From Marinoscillum pacificum (GTDB lineage Bacteria; Bacteroidota; Bacteroidia; Cytophagales; Cyclobacteriaceae): DNA of 64,000 nt. This document shows positions 54,173 to 63,089 of the stretch, piece after piece. The translations under genes were made by a program, and so were the position numbers. Where the stretch lies: NCBI RefSeq assembly GCF_024714495.1, contig NZ_JAMZMJ010000015.1, positions 1-64,000 on the forward strand, in the 5' to 3' direction. Each line of letters starts with the position of its first letter. Positions within the stretch are counted from its first letter, which is position 1. The notes below the pieces were generated by a model that saw nothing but the letters and a program-made list of their open reading frames with translations, was not told the origin of the DNA and ran no database searches.

Positions 54173-55624
54173 ATGAAAAAGGTTTTATTTAGTCACTCAT
54201 ATTTTTATCGGTTTGATGAAAAACAATGGAAAATGGCAGAGCCATATCCTCCATTGATGACGATTACATCCGCCGCATTATTGCGAAATCATGGGTATGA
54301 CGTTCAATTATTTGATGTAGGACTAAGGCGGTCTGAAGAGGAAATAGAGGCTGTTTTAAATAGCTACAAACCTGATTACTTTGTGATCTTTGATGATGGG
54401 TTTAATTACCTGACTAAAATGTGTCTTACTACTATGCGTGAGGCTGCATTTAGAATGCAGAAACTCGCAAGCGATATGGGAATAAAGGTTATCACTTGTA
54501 GTTCTGATTCAACAGATCATTTGGAGAAATATCTAGCCAATGGAGCAGATTATGTGCTTAAAGGTGAAGGTGAACTTACTTTATTGGAGTTGTTAGATAC
54601 TATAGGTTCTCATCGAGATGTTTCTGGAGTTAAGGGTGTTGCCTATCTAGATAATGGTGAAGTGAAATTAACACCACCTCGCGCTGCAAACAGTCGTCTT
54701 GATGACCTTCCGATGGCTGCCTGGGATTTGATTAATATTGAGCCCTACAAGAGGGTTTGGTTAGATAAAAAGGATATCTATTATTTAAATATAGCTACTA
54801 CTAGAGGATGTCCTTATAAGTGCAACTGGTGTGCTAAGCCAATATATGGGCAACGTTACAACGTTCGTTCGGTTACTAAAGTAGTTGATGAAATCGAGTT
54901 TCATGTTAAAAATCATCAAGTTGATCATTTTTGGATGTGTGATGATATTTTTGGGTTAAAGCCGGGGTGGGTACAGGCCTTTCGAGATGAATTGAAATCA
55001 AGAAACCTTCAAATTAGATATAAGATACAATCAAGAGCTGATTTATTACTTCAAGAGGATAATATTCAAGCATTGGTAGATTCGGGATTGGACGAGGTGT
55101 GGATTGGCGCAGAATCTGGGTCTCAAGATATTCTTGATGCTATGGACAAGGGAACAACCATTGAGCAGATTAAGGAAGCCACAAGGTTACTTAAGTCAAA
55201 AGCAGTTAAAGTAGCTTATTTTATACAGTTTGGTTATTTAGGAGAGACAAAATCAGATATTCAAAAGACTATTGATCTGGTTTTGGAGATGATGCCAGAG
55301 AACTTAGGAGTTTCAGTGTCTTATCCTCTTCCTGGGACCAAGTTTTATGATGTAGTCAAAGAAGATTTAAAGAAGAAGTCTAATTGGGTTGATTCTGATG
55401 ATTTGGATATGATGTTTCAAAACACCTATCAAAAGGGTTTCTACAAAGTGCTTCATCGCTATTTACATAACAGGTATACCATTAAGAAGAATTTAATACT
55501 ATTAAAGAAAGTTTTATCGTCTCCTTTAAACTTAAGGTTTTGGCACTTGAGAAAATTGGCTTCTCTTGGATTTAATTTTTCCAAAGCGGGTATTAATTAC
55601 TTGAAATTATCTAGACTCAGTTGA
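54173..55624 (+). CDS. Cobalamin-binding-type radical SAM enzyme 1
   Basis: A 483-residue B12-binding/radical SAM enzyme. The N-terminal Rossmann-like domain (about 1-135) includes YPPLMTITSAALLRNHGYDV and GADYVLKGEGELT. The [4Fe-4S] motif is Cys213-x3-Cys217-x2-Cys220 in RGCPYKCNWCAKP, with the SAM core running to ~400 (DEVWIGAESGSQDILDAMDK). A helical C-terminal extension rich in basic residues follows. Such enzymes methylate unreactive carbons or rearrange substrates. The second enzyme (56418) is a clear paralog, aligned at the Cys motif and at the GAESGSQ motif. Its stop overlaps the next start (TGATG). Confidence 0.93.
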   Translation: MKKVLFSHSYFYRFDEKQWKMAEPYPPLMTITSAALLRNHGYDVQLFDVGLRRSEEEIEAVLNSYKPDYFVIFDDGFNYLTKMCLTTMREAAFRMQKLASDMGIKVITCSSDSTDHLEKYLANGADYVLKGEGELTLLELLDTIGSHRDVSGVKGVAYLDNGEVKLTPPRAANSRLDDLPMAAWDLINIEPYKRVWLDKKDIYYLNIATTRGCPYKCNWCAKPIYGQRYNVRSVTKVVDEIEFHVKNHQVDHFWMCDDIFGLKPGWVQAFRDELKSRNLQIRYKIQSRADLLLQEDNIQALVDSGLDEVWIGAESGSQDILDAMDKGTTIEQIKEATRLLKSKAVKVAYFIQFGYLGETKSDIQKTIDLVLEMMPENLGVSVSYPLPGTKFYDVVKEDLKKKSNWVDSDDLDMMFQNTYQKGFYKVLHRYLHNRYTIKKNLILLKKVLSSPLNLRFWHLRKLASLGFNFSKAGINYLKLSRLS

Positions 55625-56421
55625 TGGCTATGGCAGATTTTGATGTGGCAGCTATTGGCTATGATGAGGAATTTACCAAAACCAGCATTGGTATTGCTCA
55701 AAGACAGCAAGTCTGGACTTATGTGTACGAGCTAATAGCACAAAGAGCAGATGATATGCCCTTGAGGGTTTTGGAATTGAATTGTGGGACAGGGGAAGAT
55801 GCTCGCTTTTTTGCTTCAAAAGGGTGTCAAGTTGTGGCTACTGATGTTTCAGAAAAGATGCTAGAAGTAGCGCAGTTCAAGAATAGTCAAACAGCTATCT
55901 CGTTCGAGGTTCTAGACTTAAATGAGATTCAAAACCTTCAGAGCGAGCCTTTTGATCTGATATTTTCCAATTTTGGAGGTCTGAACTGTATTGCACCAGA
56001 AGCAATGGAGAAACTTGGAGTTGAGTTACCCAGGTTATTTAACCCTAAAGGCCATTTTATTGCAGTAGTAATGCCTTCTTTCTGCTTATGGGAGTCAGTA
56101 TACTATTTGGCTAAGCTGAGTTTGTTCACTGCCTTTAGACGCAGGAAAAAATATGTGATTGCAAATGTCTCTGGACAGCAAGTAAAGACCTATTACTATT
56201 CTCCACATGTGTTTGACAGGTTAATTAATCAGGGAGGTAGATTTTTTCGGGAGAAATTGAAGCCGATAGGGTTGTCTGTACCACCTTCATATTTAGAAAA
56301 TTACTTTCAAAAATATCCTAAAATACTCCAAAACCTTTCTGACGTTGATAATAGAATGGCTAAATATGGTTGGCAAGCATTTGTTTCTGATCATTACCTC
56401 ATTCAATATGTGCTAAAATGA
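55624..56421 (+). CDS. Class I SAM-dependent methyltransferase
   Basis: I start at the ATG at 55624, which overlaps the previous stop as TGATG; the frame also contains a TTG one codon earlier. The 265-residue product has the SAM-binding motif I VLELNCGTGEDARFF (about 48-62), motif II VVATDVSEKMLEVAQ, and FDLIFSNFGGLNC as the post-II strand. It is a Rossmann-fold methyltransferase of small-molecule type. It lies between two radical SAM genes with stop-start overlaps on both sides (ATGA with the next gene), a strong sign that they modify the same substrate. Confidence 0.93.
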   Translation: MAMADFDVAAIGYDEEFTKTSIGIAQRQQVWTYVYELIAQRADDMPLRVLELNCGTGEDARFFASKGCQVVATDVSEKMLEVAQFKNSQTAISFEVLDLNEIQNLQSEPFDLIFSNFGGLNCIAPEAMEKLGVELPRLFNPKGHFIAVVMPSFCLWESVYYLAKLSLFTAFRRRKKYVIANVSGQQVKTYYYSPHVFDRLINQGGRFFREKLKPIGLSVPPSYLENYFQKYPKILQNLSDVDNRMAKYGWQAFVSDHYLIQYVLK

Positions 56422-57788
56422 AAGTATTTCTTACACATGGCTACTTCCTACACGAGGATGAGAAGGAACAACAAATCATGCGACCTTACCCTCCATTAGG
56501 TTTGTTGTATATATCAGCATACCTCAAGCAAGCAGGGGTGGATACATTCATTTTCGATAGTACGTTCTCAAATCGTTCCAATTTAAAGAAAGAGCTTAAT
56601 AATTTTCAACCAGATATTCTGGCATTATACACCAACTTGATGACCAAGGTTACTATTCTTGAATTGATTAAGGAGGTTAAAATTACTTGTCCGGACATTA
56701 AAATAATTCTAGGTGGTCCCGATGTTACCTATAATGTGGAAGATTATCTGAAGCACGGAGCGGATGTTTTAGTTATAGGTGAGGGTGAGCAAACCATGTT
56801 GGAGCTCACAGATGCAGTTGATAAAGGGCTAGATCTTAATGAAGTTGATGGATTAGCTTTCTTACAGGGTGGGAATGTTATAAAAACAAAGGCAAGACAA
56901 AAGCTCAAAGAGCTAAATGAGTTGCCAATACCAGATCGCCATTCCATCGATATTGCAAAGTATCTCGATGTATGGAAAAAACACCATGGGCAAAGCGCCT
57001 TAAATGTAAGTACTCAAAGGGGCTGTCCTTACACTTGTAAGTGGTGTAGTACTGCAGTCTATGGACAGAGTTATCGTAGAAGGTCACCACGAAAGGTGGT
57101 TGATGAGATTGTAATTCTTCAGAATACTTATAACCCAGATACGATTTGGTTTGTCGATGATGTGTTTACGGTAAGCCATAAATGGCTTGTAGAGTTTGTA
57201 GAGGAATTGGAGCGACGAGAAATTAAACTAAAGTTTGAATGTATCAGTCGTGCAGATAGAATGAATGAGGAAGTTATTTCATTGTTAAAGCGTGCAGGCT
57301 GTTTCAGGGTATGGATTGGTGCTGAAAGTGGGTCTCAAAGAATAATTGATGCAATGGATCGAAGAGTGTCTGTGAATCAGGTACGTCAAATGATCCAGGA
57401 AACTAGAAAGGCTGGAATAGAAGCGGGGACCTTTATCATGTTGGGTTATCCTGGAGAAACAGAAGAGGATATTAAAGAAACTTTGCGCCATTTAAAGGAA
57501 TCAAACCCGGATCATTTTACCATTACTAAGGCCTATCCTATAAAAGGAACTGCACTATATGAAGAGATTTCATCCATACAGTCTGCAGAGCCAAATTGGG
57601 CGACATCAACAGATAGAGATAGAGATTTTAAAAGAACCTATTCTTCTAAATACTATGACTATGCATTAAAGTGGGTGGTGAGTGAAGTGAATTATGAAAA
57701 ACAAAATGGTTTTTTCAATAAGCGAAAATTTAAGCTTAAAGTAAATTCATTCATAGGTCAATTAGGTATGAAGGTATATAAAGACTGA
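56418..57788 (+). CDS. Cobalamin-binding-type radical SAM enzyme 2
   Basis: A 456-residue paralog of the first radical SAM protein. B12-binding-like domain about 1-130 (RPYPPLGLLYISAYLKQAGV, IILGGPDVTY, GADVLVIGEGEQT); cluster ligands Cys203, Cys207 and Cys210 in RGCPYTCKWCSTA; core features WIGAESGSQRIIDAMDRRVS and FIMLGYPGETEEDIKETL. The GGPDVTY segment is more canonical than in enzyme 1. Unlike many radical SAM methylases it has no extended C-terminal domain beyond ~60 residues. It starts inside the methyltransferase stop (ATGA). Its 3' end overlaps the convergent GT87-like gene by 31 bp. Confidence 0.93.
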   Translation: MKVFLTHGYFLHEDEKEQQIMRPYPPLGLLYISAYLKQAGVDTFIFDSTFSNRSNLKKELNNFQPDILALYTNLMTKVTILELIKEVKITCPDIKIILGGPDVTYNVEDYLKHGADVLVIGEGEQTMLELTDAVDKGLDLNEVDGLAFLQGGNVIKTKARQKLKELNELPIPDRHSIDIAKYLDVWKKHHGQSALNVSTQRGCPYTCKWCSTAVYGQSYRRRSPRKVVDEIVILQNTYNPDTIWFVDDVFTVSHKWLVEFVEELERREIKLKFECISRADRMNEEVISLLKRAGCFRVWIGAESGSQRIIDAMDRRVSVNQVRQMIQETRKAGIEAGTFIMLGYPGETEEDIKETLRHLKESNPDHFTITKAYPIKGTALYEEISSIQSAEPNWATSTDRDRDFKRTYSSKYYDYALKWVVSEVNYEKQNGFFNKRKFKLKVNSFIGQLGMKVYKD

Positions 57789-59407
57789 GTCAAATTTTTG
57801 TTCAATTGGGTTGAAATGTTGATTTTTTTTAGTGTAAACGCACCTCTTCTTGATCTTCTGTCAGTTAGATAATATATGTCTTCATTATTGATGATCATTG
57901 GTTTTTTCTTTAAGGAAGGATCAAAGGTTATTTGATTATTGTCCAGATAAATTTGGTTGTTCCGAATCGAACATCGTGAAGTGTCATTTGCAAATACTTT
58001 GATGTTTGTTTCAATTTGTAAGCTTCCACCAGCAGTAATCACGTTATAGAATAATTGATCGTTTCTAACTCCAAAATCATGTACAATGAAATGCTCCCTT
58101 TTGGATAATACATATTCTGAGTGGTCAATTAATTCATTGTCCAAGTTTTTGTAGTTGATGAGTAGTATAAAAGCTATGCCAGTTAACATATACCTATAGT
58201 CCAGCTTAGGAAGTATCAGTGCAAGAAACATTATAGAGCCTGCAACAGTAAACCATAACCTTACATATTGAAAAATAATTGGCATGTTTACAAAAAGAGG
58301 GTAAGGAACATTTGCTATGGAAAATACTAGTATAGCAAAAATTATAGTCTTCTTTATGCTCGGACTTTCTGTTTGATATACGATTAATGGGATACACCAC
58401 ATAATTTGCGCATAACTAGCTGTCCTAGATTGCCATAAAAAACCCGTAACAATCCAAATAGCTAATAATTTGAAAAGATGGGTGCGGTTAATAACACTTG
58501 CATATACAGCAACTCCGATAATCACACCTTTAATTAAGAGTTTTAAAGTTCTGTAGAGTATGGGTGATTCAAATAATACATTCGGATTATAATATGGGTC
58601 ATATATGAATAGCGATTTACACAATACATCAAAAGACTGAGCTCGAAAATCGAAATCGATAGAACTTTCATTTGCAGAGGCATTTGGAAGTACATCAGTC
58701 AGCCAGCTTTCCCAAAACCCAAATCCACCAAGCATTATTGAAATTGTGAGGAGTAGGAATGCAGATATTGATGTCCATACCAATGAGCTCCACTTCTTGT
58801 TTGCAATTAAAGCAGGAACATAAAGGATTGGGAATACCTTAATAAACCCAGCTAATACAAATAGTCCTGGGCCAATTCGAGGGTTTTTCTTATCTATTAA
58901 AAGAAATCCTAAAGCAATCAGTGAGAATACTAATAAATAGGATTGTCCAAATAATAAATTATTTTTAATGGGTATTATGAAAATCAAAGGGATAATTCCA
59001 ATTAACCAGCCATTTACGGAAAGCTGTTTAAACATTAAATAACTAGCTAACAATAGAATAGCTATACTCAGTAGATTGAATATTGCTTTCGATAAATAGG
59101 CATTTTCAATTAGTGCAAAAGGGTAGAAGAATGTGGATGTGAACGGACTGTTTAGGTAAAAATCAATAAAGACTTCCGGGTATCCTTTATTCCATGCATA
59201 TGTATTGAAATCATAGATGTCAAAGACGACTTTCTCGGGTTGAATGCCATCAATCAGAAGTGTTGAAGGAAAATAGCTATTCGAATAATCATGTAGTGGA
59301 AAATTTAAGGACTTCAAGTAAAATAGGCCACAAATTAATATCAGTGGGATGAAGACTAATTTTCTTTTAAATCGATTGAGTGAGTCTAGATAATTACTTT
59401 TGTTCAT
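57758..59407 (-). CDS. Polytopic GT87/DUF2029-like glycosyltransferase
   Basis: A 549-residue inner-membrane protein with about 10-11 hydrophobic segments between residues 15 and 400. It carries the GT87/DUF2029 features: NSPFTSTFFYPFALI after the first segment, NNLLFGQSYLLVFSLIALGF, and the FIKVFPILYVPALI core motif. GT87 enzymes are GT-C-fold mannosyl or arabinosyl transferases using polyprenyl-phosphate sugars. The last ~110 residues form a soluble beta-rich domain (VSTQLNKNLTQ end), longer than the core needs. It overlaps the upstream GT2 gene by 14 bp; the GT2 would supply the lipid-linked sugar. Confidence 0.85.
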   Translation of the reverse strand: MNKSNYLDSLNRFKRKLVFIPLILICGLFYLKSLNFPLHDYSNSYFPSTLLIDGIQPEKVVFDIYDFNTYAWNKGYPEVFIDFYLNSPFTSTFFYPFALIENAYLSKAIFNLLSIAILLLASYLMFKQLSVNGWLIGIIPLIFIIPIKNNLLFGQSYLLVFSLIALGFLLIDKKNPRIGPGLFVLAGFIKVFPILYVPALIANKKWSSLVWTSISAFLLLTISIMLGGFGFWESWLTDVLPNASANESSIDFDFRAQSFDVLCKSLFIYDPYYNPNVLFESPILYRTLKLLIKGVIIGVAVYASVINRTHLFKLLAIWIVTGFLWQSRTASYAQIMWCIPLIVYQTESPSIKKTIIFAILVFSIANVPYPLFVNMPIIFQYVRLWFTVAGSIMFLALILPKLDYRYMLTGIAFILLINYKNLDNELIDHSEYVLSKREHFIVHDFGVRNDQLFYNVITAGGSLQIETNIKVFANDTSRCSIRNNQIYLDNNQITFDPSLKKKPMIINNEDIYYLTDRRSRRGAFTLKKINISTQLNKNLTQSLYTFIPN

Positions 59408-60143
59408 ATCGCCTATGCTTTATCAGCCTTGTTTTGTGTAAAAGATGCTGAGCAGAGACCAAAAGAACACCAAGGCCGTATTTAATACTGCGAAGAGCGC
59501 TTATTGATGAGGCATCCTTAAAATATCTTGTAGGGCAAGTGACTTCAGATATTTTATAACCAGCCATGATAATTTGAGATAGCATTTGGTTGTCAAAAAT
59601 GAAATCATCTGAGTTTTCATCAAGATTAACCTGTTTCAAAACAGATACCTCAAATGCTCTATATCCAGTGTGGTATTCGGATAGTTTAGCACCAGTAGCA
59701 AGGTTTTGAATGAATGTCAATGCACGATTTGATATGTATTTATAAACAGGCATACCTCCTTTTAATGCTCCATTTCCTAAAATTCGAGAGCCCAACACTA
59801 CTTGGTAAAGATTGCTGTTGATAATCTGAATCATCGCAGGAAGTAATTTAGGAGTATATTGATAATCCGGGTGGAGCATGATGATGATATCAGCACCTAA
59901 TTCAATAGCCTTCTTATAACATGACTTTTGGTTGCCTCCATAGCCTTTGTTATTTAAGTGTTGGATGATGTGTGAAATTTTGAGCATATTAGCTATTTCC
60001 ACCGTATCATCAGTACTGCCATCATCTACTAAAATTATTTCAGAAACCCAGTCTATTGGAATTTCTTCTACTGTCTTGCGAAGTGTACTTGAGGCATTGT
60101 AAGCGGGGAGTACTACGATTACCTTTTTCTGACTCTGATTCAA
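59394..60143 (-). CDS. Family 2 glycosyltransferase, dolichyl-phosphate-mannose-synthase-like
   Basis: A 249-residue GT-A protein without membrane helices. Donor-site features: VVLPAYNASSTLRKTVEEIP, IILVDDGSTDDT and HLNNKGYGGNQKSCYKKAIE. In place of the usual DADG/DADL there is IIIMLHPDYQYTP, as in several polyprenyl-phosphate hexose synthases. It should load a sugar from a nucleotide donor onto a polyprenyl phosphate, feeding the GT87-like enzyme encoded by the overlapping downstream gene. The pair is transcribed away from the flippase and appears as its own operon. Confidence 0.92.
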   Translation of the reverse strand: MNQSQKKVIVVLPAYNASSTLRKTVEEIPIDWVSEIILVDDGSTDDTVEIANMLKISHIIQHLNNKGYGGNQKSCYKKAIELGADIIIMLHPDYQYTPKLLPAMIQIINSNLYQVVLGSRILGNGALKGGMPVYKYISNRALTFIQNLATGAKLSEYHTGYRAFEVSVLKQVNLDENSDDFIFDNQMLSQIIMAGYKISEVTCPTRYFKDASSISALRSIKYGLGVLLVSAQHLLHKTRLIKHRRYEQK

Positions 60144-60241
60144 AAAATATATAGTTAGATTCGGTAACTAAGATAATTAGGTTAATCCATTATATTTCAA
60201 TTTTGAATAAAACGGCCAAATGACCGCACGCTATTGCCTGA

Positions 60242-61426
60242 ATGAAAAATCTAGGTAAGAAATTAAGACTAAGAATTAGTACGGCTGCACTTTACGGTGG
60301 AAGTCAAACTGTAAGTACAGTTGTTTCACTGTATACGACATACTTGGTTTTTCAAATCAAACCATCTTTATGGGGAGAGTATGTTGAAGTTTTGATCGTT
60401 GTGCAGTTGCTTAATTTGGTAACAGGCTGGGGAAATAGGGATTACTTGCTTAGAAGCTTTAGTGAAAGTCCAAAAGAAATGGTAAAGTGCTGGAATGTCA
60501 ATATTTCTAATAGGTTACTGATTTTAATTTCCTCGATTTTTTTATTAGTGGTTTGGCCATTCAGTTTGTCATTGAAACTTTTGGTTGCCTTTTGGGTTAT
60601 AGCTCACTTCATATCAAATTCGTTTCAGGTTTTGATTCTCTATGAAAAGAATTTTAAGTATGCATTTTTTGTAGAATGCATAGCTAGCAGTGTTTTACCA
60701 ATATTAGTTCTAATAAGAGGATTAGACATAAATCTTCAAACCCTGTTGGTCGGAACAATGCTCGCCGAATTCATTAAAGCTTCGGCCTATGTGGTTCGTT
60801 ATAACAAGACCTTACAATTTAGTTACTGGAAGTATGATAGAAGCGAATTGATTAGGTCTTCATCGTTTGTAATCCCGTCAATTATTGGAATAATTCAAAA
60901 AAAAATCGATACCTATTTGGTAGCCATTTTTTTGAGTGACCAAACGCTAGCTGTTTATCACTTGTTTCTTAGAGTTCTGGATTTTGGGACCAATATGATC
61001 AGTTTTACTATGAATCCTTACTTAAAGAATTTTTATAGATTGAAAATAGAATCTATTAATGTTTTGCAGAGGAATTTTGTACTTGCAACAATCATTTTTG
61101 GGTTCGTCTATCTATCAATAGTTCGCCTAATTATTGAGTTTTATTATCAGTTTACCCTCCCTGGTCTTTACTACCTTTTAGGTGTTATTATAATTATTTC
61201 TTTTAGTGCTTATATGATATCTATAAGTAAGCTATATCGATTTCATAAACAAAAAGCCGTTGCAATTATTCCACTGATTATCCTGTTAGTACAAGTTCCT
61301 TTAGGTTATTTATTCGTCTTGGAGTACGATTTGTCAGGAGCCATTTGGACAAATGTGCTCGGCCAGATACTAGCAGTGATGTGCTTTCTTTCTTTAGATT
61401 ACAAAACACAGCATTCAAATGACTGA
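60242..61426 (+). CDS. Wzx-like polysaccharide flippase
   Basis: A 394-residue membrane protein with about 10-12 hydrophobic segments in the MOP/Wzx arrangement. It opens with a basic patch and amphipathic segment (LRLRISTAALYGGSQTVSTV), then YTTYLVFQIKPSLWGEYVEV, and has a matching second half from about residue 200 (SSFVIPSIIGIIQKKIDTYL). It would move a lipid-linked glycan across the inner membrane. It overlaps the next GT2 gene by 8 bp and starts 98 bp from the divergent GT2/GT87 pair. Confidence 0.85.
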   Translation: MKNLGKKLRLRISTAALYGGSQTVSTVVSLYTTYLVFQIKPSLWGEYVEVLIVVQLLNLVTGWGNRDYLLRSFSESPKEMVKCWNVNISNRLLILISSIFLLVVWPFSLSLKLLVAFWVIAHFISNSFQVLILYEKNFKYAFFVECIASSVLPILVLIRGLDINLQTLLVGTMLAEFIKASAYVVRYNKTLQFSYWKYDRSELIRSSSFVIPSIIGIIQKKIDTYLVAIFLSDQTLAVYHLFLRVLDFGTNMISFTMNPYLKNFYRLKIESINVLQRNFVLATIIFGFVYLSIVRLIIEFYYQFTLPGLYYLLGVIIIISFSAYMISISKLYRFHKQKAVAIIPLIILLVQVPLGYLFVLEYDLSGAIWTNVLGQILAVMCFLSLDYKTQHSND

Positions 61427-62312
61427 TAAGGATCATCAACCTTTGATATCTGTAATAATTCCTACCTACAACCGTGAGCGATATATACTCGAAGCTGTCA
61501 ATAGTGTGTTGTCCCAGACTTATGGCAACATTGAGTTAATTGTCGTTGATGATGGATCTACTGATCAGACTAAAGAATTGATTGGAAGTGTAAGAGATCC
61601 TAGGCTTGACTATTATAGAATTGATCACATTGGCCATATTTCATCAGTTAGGAATATCGGCTTGGAAAGATGTGGAGGTGAATATATTGCTTTTTTGGAT
61701 TCTGATGATGTATGGAAGCGTGACAAGTTGGCGAAACAACTAAATTACCTAAACCAAACCGAGGCAAATGCTGTCATCAGTAGTTATGATATTCTTGATT
61801 CAGACGAAACGATAGAGACGAAACTGATTAATCCAGAATCAAATCAAAATGGGTCTCAATACATCCTTCAAAATTTATTGATGAATACTATCTCCATTTA
61901 CATTTCCACCGCATTGATCCATTGCTCCGTTTTAAAGGACGTAAAAGGATTTAGTACTACTACAAGCATCTCAGAAGTTGATTTTATTGGCCGAATACTG
62001 GTTCATCATAAAACGGTTGTATATCTAGATTCTTTGGTTACGATAAGGAAGCATCAGGCAAATATTAGTAGTCAAACCACAATTCTGAATCTATTCAAGG
62101 AGAAATTTAAAATGATTGATGATCTTCATGATAACGGCCACATTGATAGATCTACATATAATCAGTCTATCATAAATCACATTTACAGTTGTTTGATGCA
62201 AGGTAAGCATGAGTTAAAAATGGCTGAAAAATTCAGCCTCTTTGTTGACTGTCATAAAATTAGACCAATGTCTTTGAAGCATTTTTTTATGCTAACAAGG
62301 AGTTTGATTTGA
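61419..62312 (+). CDS. Family 2 glycosyltransferase
   Basis: A 297-residue GT-A glycosyltransferase with the canonical elements PLISVIIPTYNRERYILEAV, LIVVDDGSTDQTKELIG and the DxD-type EYIAFLDSDDVWKRDKLAKQ. The C-terminal ~130 residues are helical and acceptor-specific. It probably adds one sugar to the repeat unit exported by the flippase whose gene overlaps it by 8 bp; the sugar is not predictable. A 63-bp gap follows before the methyltransferase. Confidence 0.95.
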   Translation: MTDKDHQPLISVIIPTYNRERYILEAVNSVLSQTYGNIELIVVDDGSTDQTKELIGSVRDPRLDYYRIDHIGHISSVRNIGLERCGGEYIAFLDSDDVWKRDKLAKQLNYLNQTEANAVISSYDILDSDETIETKLINPESNQNGSQYILQNLLMNTISIYISTALIHCSVLKDVKGFSTTTSISEVDFIGRILVHHKTVVYLDSLVTIRKHQANISSQTTILNLFKEKFKMIDDLHDNGHIDRSTYNQSIINHIYSCLMQGKHELKMAEKFSLFVDCHKIRPMSLKHFFMLTRSLI

Positions 62313-62375
62313 TTAGATGATTAGAATAGCACATCAAGAATTCTTATATTGTTGTGAGCGAATATTTTAGAAAGA

Positions 62376-63089
62376 ATGTTGAAAAAAGTAGTTCATCTCT
62401 GGCGAAAGCATTCTAAGAGAAAACATCAGAAGAGATTCTATTCTCAGTTCATTAATAATGGCGATTTGTGTTTTGATATTGGGGCGAATGTAGGTGCCAA
62501 AAGTGATGTTTTTCTGAGTCTTGGAGCCAAGGTTATTGCTGCAGAGCCGCAGCGCTCATGTGTGGCTTACCTGAACAAGAAGTTTGCTTCAAATTCTAAT
62601 ATTCAGATTCTTCCTGTTGCAATAGGTAGTAAAGAGACAATGGCTGATATTCACATTGCAAATGTTTCGCAAATCTCGACTTTTTCTGAAGACTTTATCA
62701 AAGCATATTCTGAGGGTTCTCCATTTACCTGGGAGAGTACAGAGGAAGTTCAGATGACAAGGCTTGATTCACTTATTGAACAGTATGGTATGCCGAAATT
62801 TTGTAAAATCGATGTGGAAGGCTTTGAACTGGAGGTGTTCAAAGGTCTTTCTTATAAAATCCCGATTGTTTCATTTGAATACAATTATAAGCTCAAATCA
62901 GTCGTGCTAGAGTCTATTGATAGGATTGAGGAGTCCATGGAAGGCATTTACAATTTGGTTCTGTATGAAAATGATTATTTTGAACTATTTAATTGGGCTG
63001 AAGCTGGTAAGATGAAACATTTTATTCGAGATTTAGACGTCAAGTCATTGACTGGAGATGTGTATGTGAAACCGAGAAGTAATGGGTGA
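62376..63089 (+). CDS. FkbM-family methyltransferase
   Basis: A 237-residue Rossmann-fold enzyme with FkbM signatures: LCFDIGANVGAKSDVFLSLG (SAM-binding motif I), VIAAEPQRSCVAYL and KFCKIDVEGFELEVFKGLSY. FkbM enzymes O-methylate sugars or polyketide hydroxyls, commonly in glycan clusters. The N-terminus has a basic segment (HLWRKHSKRKHQKRF) that could contact the membrane. Its stop overlaps the next radical SAM gene start by 8 bp. Confidence 0.94.
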   Translation: MLKKVVHLWRKHSKRKHQKRFYSQFINNGDLCFDIGANVGAKSDVFLSLGAKVIAAEPQRSCVAYLNKKFASNSNIQILPVAIGSKETMADIHIANVSQISTFSEDFIKAYSEGSPFTWESTEEVQMTRLDSLIEQYGMPKFCKIDVEGFELEVFKGLSYKIPIVSFEYNYKLKSVVLESIDRIEESMEGIYNLVLYENDYFELFNWAEAGKMKHFIRDLDVKSLTGDVYVKPRSNG

